Source: Lysobacteraceae bacterium (GTDB taxonomy: Bacteria > Pseudomonadota > Gammaproteobacteria > Xanthomonadales > Xanthomonadaceae). From it: a stretch of DNA of 6,857 nucleotides. The notes beneath the pieces were generated by a model. That model saw only the letters and a program-made list of their open reading frames with translations. It was not told the DNA's origin and made no database searches. Shown in pieces: positions 4,183 through 6,857 of the stretch (the stretch's first letter is position 1; the number at the start of each line of letters is the position of its first letter). The stretch lies in the NCBI GenBank assembly GCA_004173415.1, contig SEHC01000136.1, positions 1 to 6,857 on the forward strand, read 5' to 3'. A program made the position numbers and the translations under genes.

Positions 4183-6857
4183 CTAGAGCTTGGCGCGTTG
4201 TTCGGCCAGGCCACTGAGCTGGGCGCTCCAGTCGAGCAGGCGCTGGCGTTCCTGGTCGATGACCGCCGGCGGCACCTTGTCGCTGAACTTGGCCAGCTTG
4301 GCTTCGCTCTTTTCCTTCTCGGCCGCGACCCGGGCAATCTCCTTGTCCAGGCGCGTGCGTTCGGCATCCAGGTCGACCAGTCCTTCCAGCGGCACCAGCA
4401 GCTTCAGTTCGCCGACGATGGCCACCGCCGAAGCGGGTGCCTGCTCGCCCGGCTGGATCCATTCGATGGACTCGAGCTTCAGCAGGAAGGCCAGCTGCGA
4501 GGCGTAGCGATCGGCCAGCTTGCGGTCGTTGTCGTTGCCATCCTGCAGCCGCAGGCGCACCTGCTTGCCGGGCGACACGCCCAGTTCGCTGCGCACGCGG
4601 CGCAACGCCGACACCATGTCCTTCAGCCACTCCACGTCGGTGGCGGCCTGCGCATACTCGTTGGCGGCATGGTCGGAAGCAGCGGGGTAGGGCTGCAGGG
4701 AGATCGTCGGCGCTTCGATGCCCAGGCGGGGCGCGACCTGCTGCCACAGTTCCTCGGTGACGAACGGCACCAGCGGGTGGAGCAGGCGCAGCAGCGATTC
4801 CAGCACGTGCAGCGCGGTGTGGCGGGTGCTGTCGGCGGCCGCGGCATCGCTGCCGTTGAGCGCGGGCTTGGCGAGTTCCAGGAACCAGTCGCAGAACTCG
4901 TTCCAGGCGAACTCGTACAGCGCCTGGGCGAGCAGGTCGAAGCGGTAGCTGGCGTAGTGGGTTTCGGCCTCGGCCGTGGTCCTGGCGAGGCGCGACAGGA
5001 TCCACTTTTCAGCGTCGGTGACTGCCGCAGGCGCGCCAGCAGGAGCAGCGAAGCCCTCGGTGTTCATCAGCACGAAGCGCGTGGCGTTCCACAGCTTGTT
5101 GCAGAAATTCTTGTAACCCTCGGCCCGGCCCATGTCGAACTTGATGTCGCGGCCATGGTTGGCCAGCGCGGCGATGGTGAAGCGCAGCGCGTCGGCGCCG
5201 TGGGCGGGAATACCCTCGGGGAATTCCTTGCGCGTGGCCTTCTCGATCTTCGGCGCATCGGTCGGCTTCATCAGCCCGGTGGTGCGCTTGGCGATGAGGT
5301 CGTCCAGGCTGATGCCGTCGATGATGTCCAGCGGGTCCAGTACGTTGCCCTTGGACTTGGACATCTTCTGCCCGTCCTTGTCGCGGATCAGGCCGGTGAT
5401 GTAGACGTCCTTGAACGGCACCTGCCCGGTGAAGTGGTCGGTGAGCATGATCATGCGCGCGACCCAGAAGAAGATGATGTCGAAGCCGGTGACCAGGACG
5501 CTGCTGGGCAGGTAGCGGTCGAAGCCGCGTTCGCCCATGGCGGCCGCATCGGGCCAGCCCAGCGTGCTGAACGGCCACAGGCCCGAACTGAACCAGGTCT
5601 CCAGCACGTCGTGGTCCTGCGAAAGCACAACGTCATCGCCGAGCGAGTTCTTCGCACGCGCCTCGGCTTCGTCGCGGCCCACATACACGTTGCCCGCGTC
5701 ATCGAACCACGCCGGGATGCGATGGCCCCACCAGAGCTGGCGGCTGATGCACCAGTCCTGCAGGTTCTCCATCCAGTGGCGATAGGTGTTGATCCAGTTG
5801 CCCGGCACGAAGCGCACGTCGCCGTCGTTGGCGAGCTTGAGGCCGCGTTCGCCCAGGGCGTCCATCTGCACGAACCACTGGTCGGTCAGGTACGGCTCGA
5901 TCACCTGGCCGGTGCGGTCGCCCTTCGGCACCTGCAGCTTGTGCGCCTTGGTCTCGACCAGCAGGCCTTCTTCCTCCAGGTCGGCAAGGATGCGCTTGCG
6001 CGCTTCATAGCGGTCCAGGCCGCGGTATTTCTGCGGTGCGTTGTCGTTGATCGAAGCGGTGGGGGTGAGGATGTTGATCAGCGGCAGGGCGTGGCGCTGG
6101 CCGACCTGGTAATCATTGAAATCGTGCGCCGGGGTGATCTTGACCACGCCGGTACCGAACTCCCTCTCCACATAGGAGTCGGCAATGACCGGGATCTCGC
6201 GGCCGGTCAACGGAAGCTTCACCGTCTTTCCGACCAGGTGCGCATAGCGCTCGTCTTCGGGATGCACGGCCAGCGCGGCATCGCCGAGCATGGTTTCCGG
6301 GCGCGTGGTCGCCACGGTCAGCGTGCCGCTGCCGTCGCTGAGCGGGTAGGCGATCGACCAGAGGAAGCCGTCCTGCTCCACGTTCTCCACTTCCAGGTCG
6401 GAGATCGCGGTCTTCAGCACCGGGTCCCAGTTGACCAGGCGCTGGCCGCGGTAGATCAGGCCTTCCTCGTGCAGGCGAACGAAGGCCTCGATCACCGCCT
6501 TCGAGGCCATCGGGTCCATGGTGAAGCTGCTTCGGGTCCAGTCGCCCGAGGTGCCCATGCGGCGCATCTGCCGCTCGATGGTGTCGCCGGACTGCGCCTT
6601 CCATTCCCACACTTTCTCGATGAAGCCTTCGCGGCCCAGCGAGTCGCGCGTTTCGCCCTTGCCTTCGAGGGCGAGGTTTCGCGACACCACCATCTCGGTG
6701 GCGATGCCGGCGTGGTCGGTGCCGACTTGCCAGAGGGTGTCGTAGCCGCGCATGCGGTGGTAGCGCACCAGCGCATCCTGCAGCGTGTGCTGGAACGCAT
6801 GGCCCATGTGCAGGGTGCCGGTGACGTTCGGCGGCGGCAGCAGGATGGTGTAGGGCT
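4183..6857 (-). CDS. valS: valyl-tRNA synthetase (5' end beyond the window)
   Basis: This class Ia enzyme joins valine to tRNA-Val using ATP in the cytoplasm and hydrolyses mischarged threonyl-tRNA. The frame runs off the right edge. The first visible residues are PYTILLPPPNVTGTLHMGHA, so the ATG at 6805-6807 is the internal Met of the HIGH motif (HMGH, 6799-6810), not the start. By comparison with the E. coli protein, about 33 residues are missing. Numbering from that Met: GTDHAGIAT at 29-37, NWDP at 126-129, the CP1 editing domain at about 150-350 with TTRPET at 167-172 (the second Thr matches E. coli T222, an editing residue), DWCISRQLWWGHRIPAW at 351-367, KMSKS at 481-485 (5353-5367), an anticodon-binding domain at about 600-745, and a C-terminal charged coiled coil at about 811-874 ending in KL-TAG. 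Catalytic and editing signatures are intact, with no frameshift. It converges on the DUF3999 gene across 114 bases. In related bacteria holC usually lies just upstream of valS; that region is outside this window. Confidence 0.99.
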   Translation of the reverse strand, partial: PYTILLPPPNVTGTLHMGHAFQHTLQDALVRYHRMRGYDTLWQVGTDHAGIATEMVVSRNLALEGKGETRDSLGREGFIEKVWEWKAQSGDTIERQMRRMGTSGDWTRSSFTMDPMASKAVIEAFVRLHEEGLIYRGQRLVNWDPVLKTAISDLEVENVEQDGFLWSIAYPLSDGSGTLTVATTRPETMLGDAALAVHPEDERYAHLVGKTVKLPLTGREIPVIADSYVEREFGTGVVKITPAHDFNDYQVGQRHALPLINILTPTASINDNAPQKYRGLDRYEARKRILADLEEEGLLVETKAHKLQVPKGDRTGQVIEPYLTDQWFVQMDALGERGLKLANDGDVRFVPGNWINTYRHWMENLQDWCISRQLWWGHRIPAWFDDAGNVYVGRDEAEARAKNSLGDDVVLSQDHDVLETWFSSGLWPFSTLGWPDAAAMGERGFDRYLPSSVLVTGFDIIFFWVARMIMLTDHFTGQVPFKDVYITGLIRDKDGQKMSKSKGNVLDPLDIIDGISLDDLIAKRTTGLMKPTDAPKIEKATRKEFPEGIPAHGADALRFTIAALANHGRDIKFDMGRAEGYKNFCNKLWNATRFVLMNTEGFAAPAGAPAAVTDAEKWILSRLARTTAEAETHYASYRFDLLAQALYEFAWNEFCDWFLELAKPALNGSDAAAADSTRHTALHVLESLLRLLHPLVPFVTEELWQQVAPRLGIEAPTISLQPYPAASDHAANEYAQAATDVEWLKDMVSALRRVRSELGVSPGKQVRLRLQDGNDNDRKLADRYASQLAFLLKLESIEWIQPGEQAPASAVAIVGELKLLVPLEGLVDLDAERTRLDKEIARVAAEKEKSEAKLAKFSDKVPPAVIDQERQRLLDWSAQLSGLAEQRAKL

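Noticed and set aside
3302..5005. A 567-codon minus-strand frame crossing the DUF3999 gene, the intergenic gap and part of valS.
   Set aside because: It overlaps the intact valS coding frame in another frame and is antisense to the DUF3999 gene. Its product is Arg/Pro/Ala-rich low complexity, typical of GC-rich non-coding frames.
6805..6807. ATG at 6805-6807 (minus strand) as the start of valS.
   Set aside because: The frame continues to the window edge and encodes conserved PPPNVTGTLH immediately before this Met, which is the second residue of the HMGH motif. The true start lies outside the window.

Overview
The window is GC-rich chromosomal DNA with tightly packed genes. It looks like a gammaproteobacterium of the Xanthomonadaceae type (Stenotrophomonas, Pseudoxanthomonas, Lysobacter or Luteimonas). 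This rests on strong G/C third-position codon bias, on the character of the valyl-tRNA synthetase, and on a GGAGC...GCGA hairpin element in the one real intergenic gap. The genus is inference; no marker gene fixes it.

Layout. Positions 1-79 are a short leader before the first full gene. They may hold the last codons of an upstream gene, open from the window edge to a TGA at 85-87. Positions 80-2713 (+) encode a very hydrophobic 877-residue protein of the DUF2339 family. Positions 2710-4068 (+) encode a 452-residue DUF3999 family protein: a signal peptide, a large periplasmic beta-rich part and one C-terminal membrane anchor. The two genes overlap by four bases (ATGA) and are almost certainly one translationally coupled operon. 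Positions 4069-4182 are a 114-base convergent gap containing several dyads, one of them REP-like. Positions 4183-6857 (-) hold valS, lacking only about the first 33 codons, which lie past the right edge. Its class I signatures HMGH and KMSKS and its editing-site TTRPET motif are all present.

Function. valS is ordinary housekeeping and is unrelated to the pair facing it. The DUF2339/DUF3999 pair is the uncharacterised part. A polytopic inner-membrane protein is coupled to a periplasmic anchored protein that appears to carry two tandem discoidin-like (galactose-binding-fold) units. That architecture suggests a cell-envelope complex handling a glycan or other surface ligand, but this is inference from shape and gene linkage.

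Most notable points. The DUF2339 protein seems to lack roughly 50-70 residues that relatives have between the ...NLLGFxFT and DGxLVFGTPL motifs, in frame and at one clean junction near position 1090. The DUF3999 protein shows a readable internal duplication. I found no mobile element, CRISPR array, phage gene, complete tRNA or rRNA. The very long antisense reading frames are composition shadows of the real genes.
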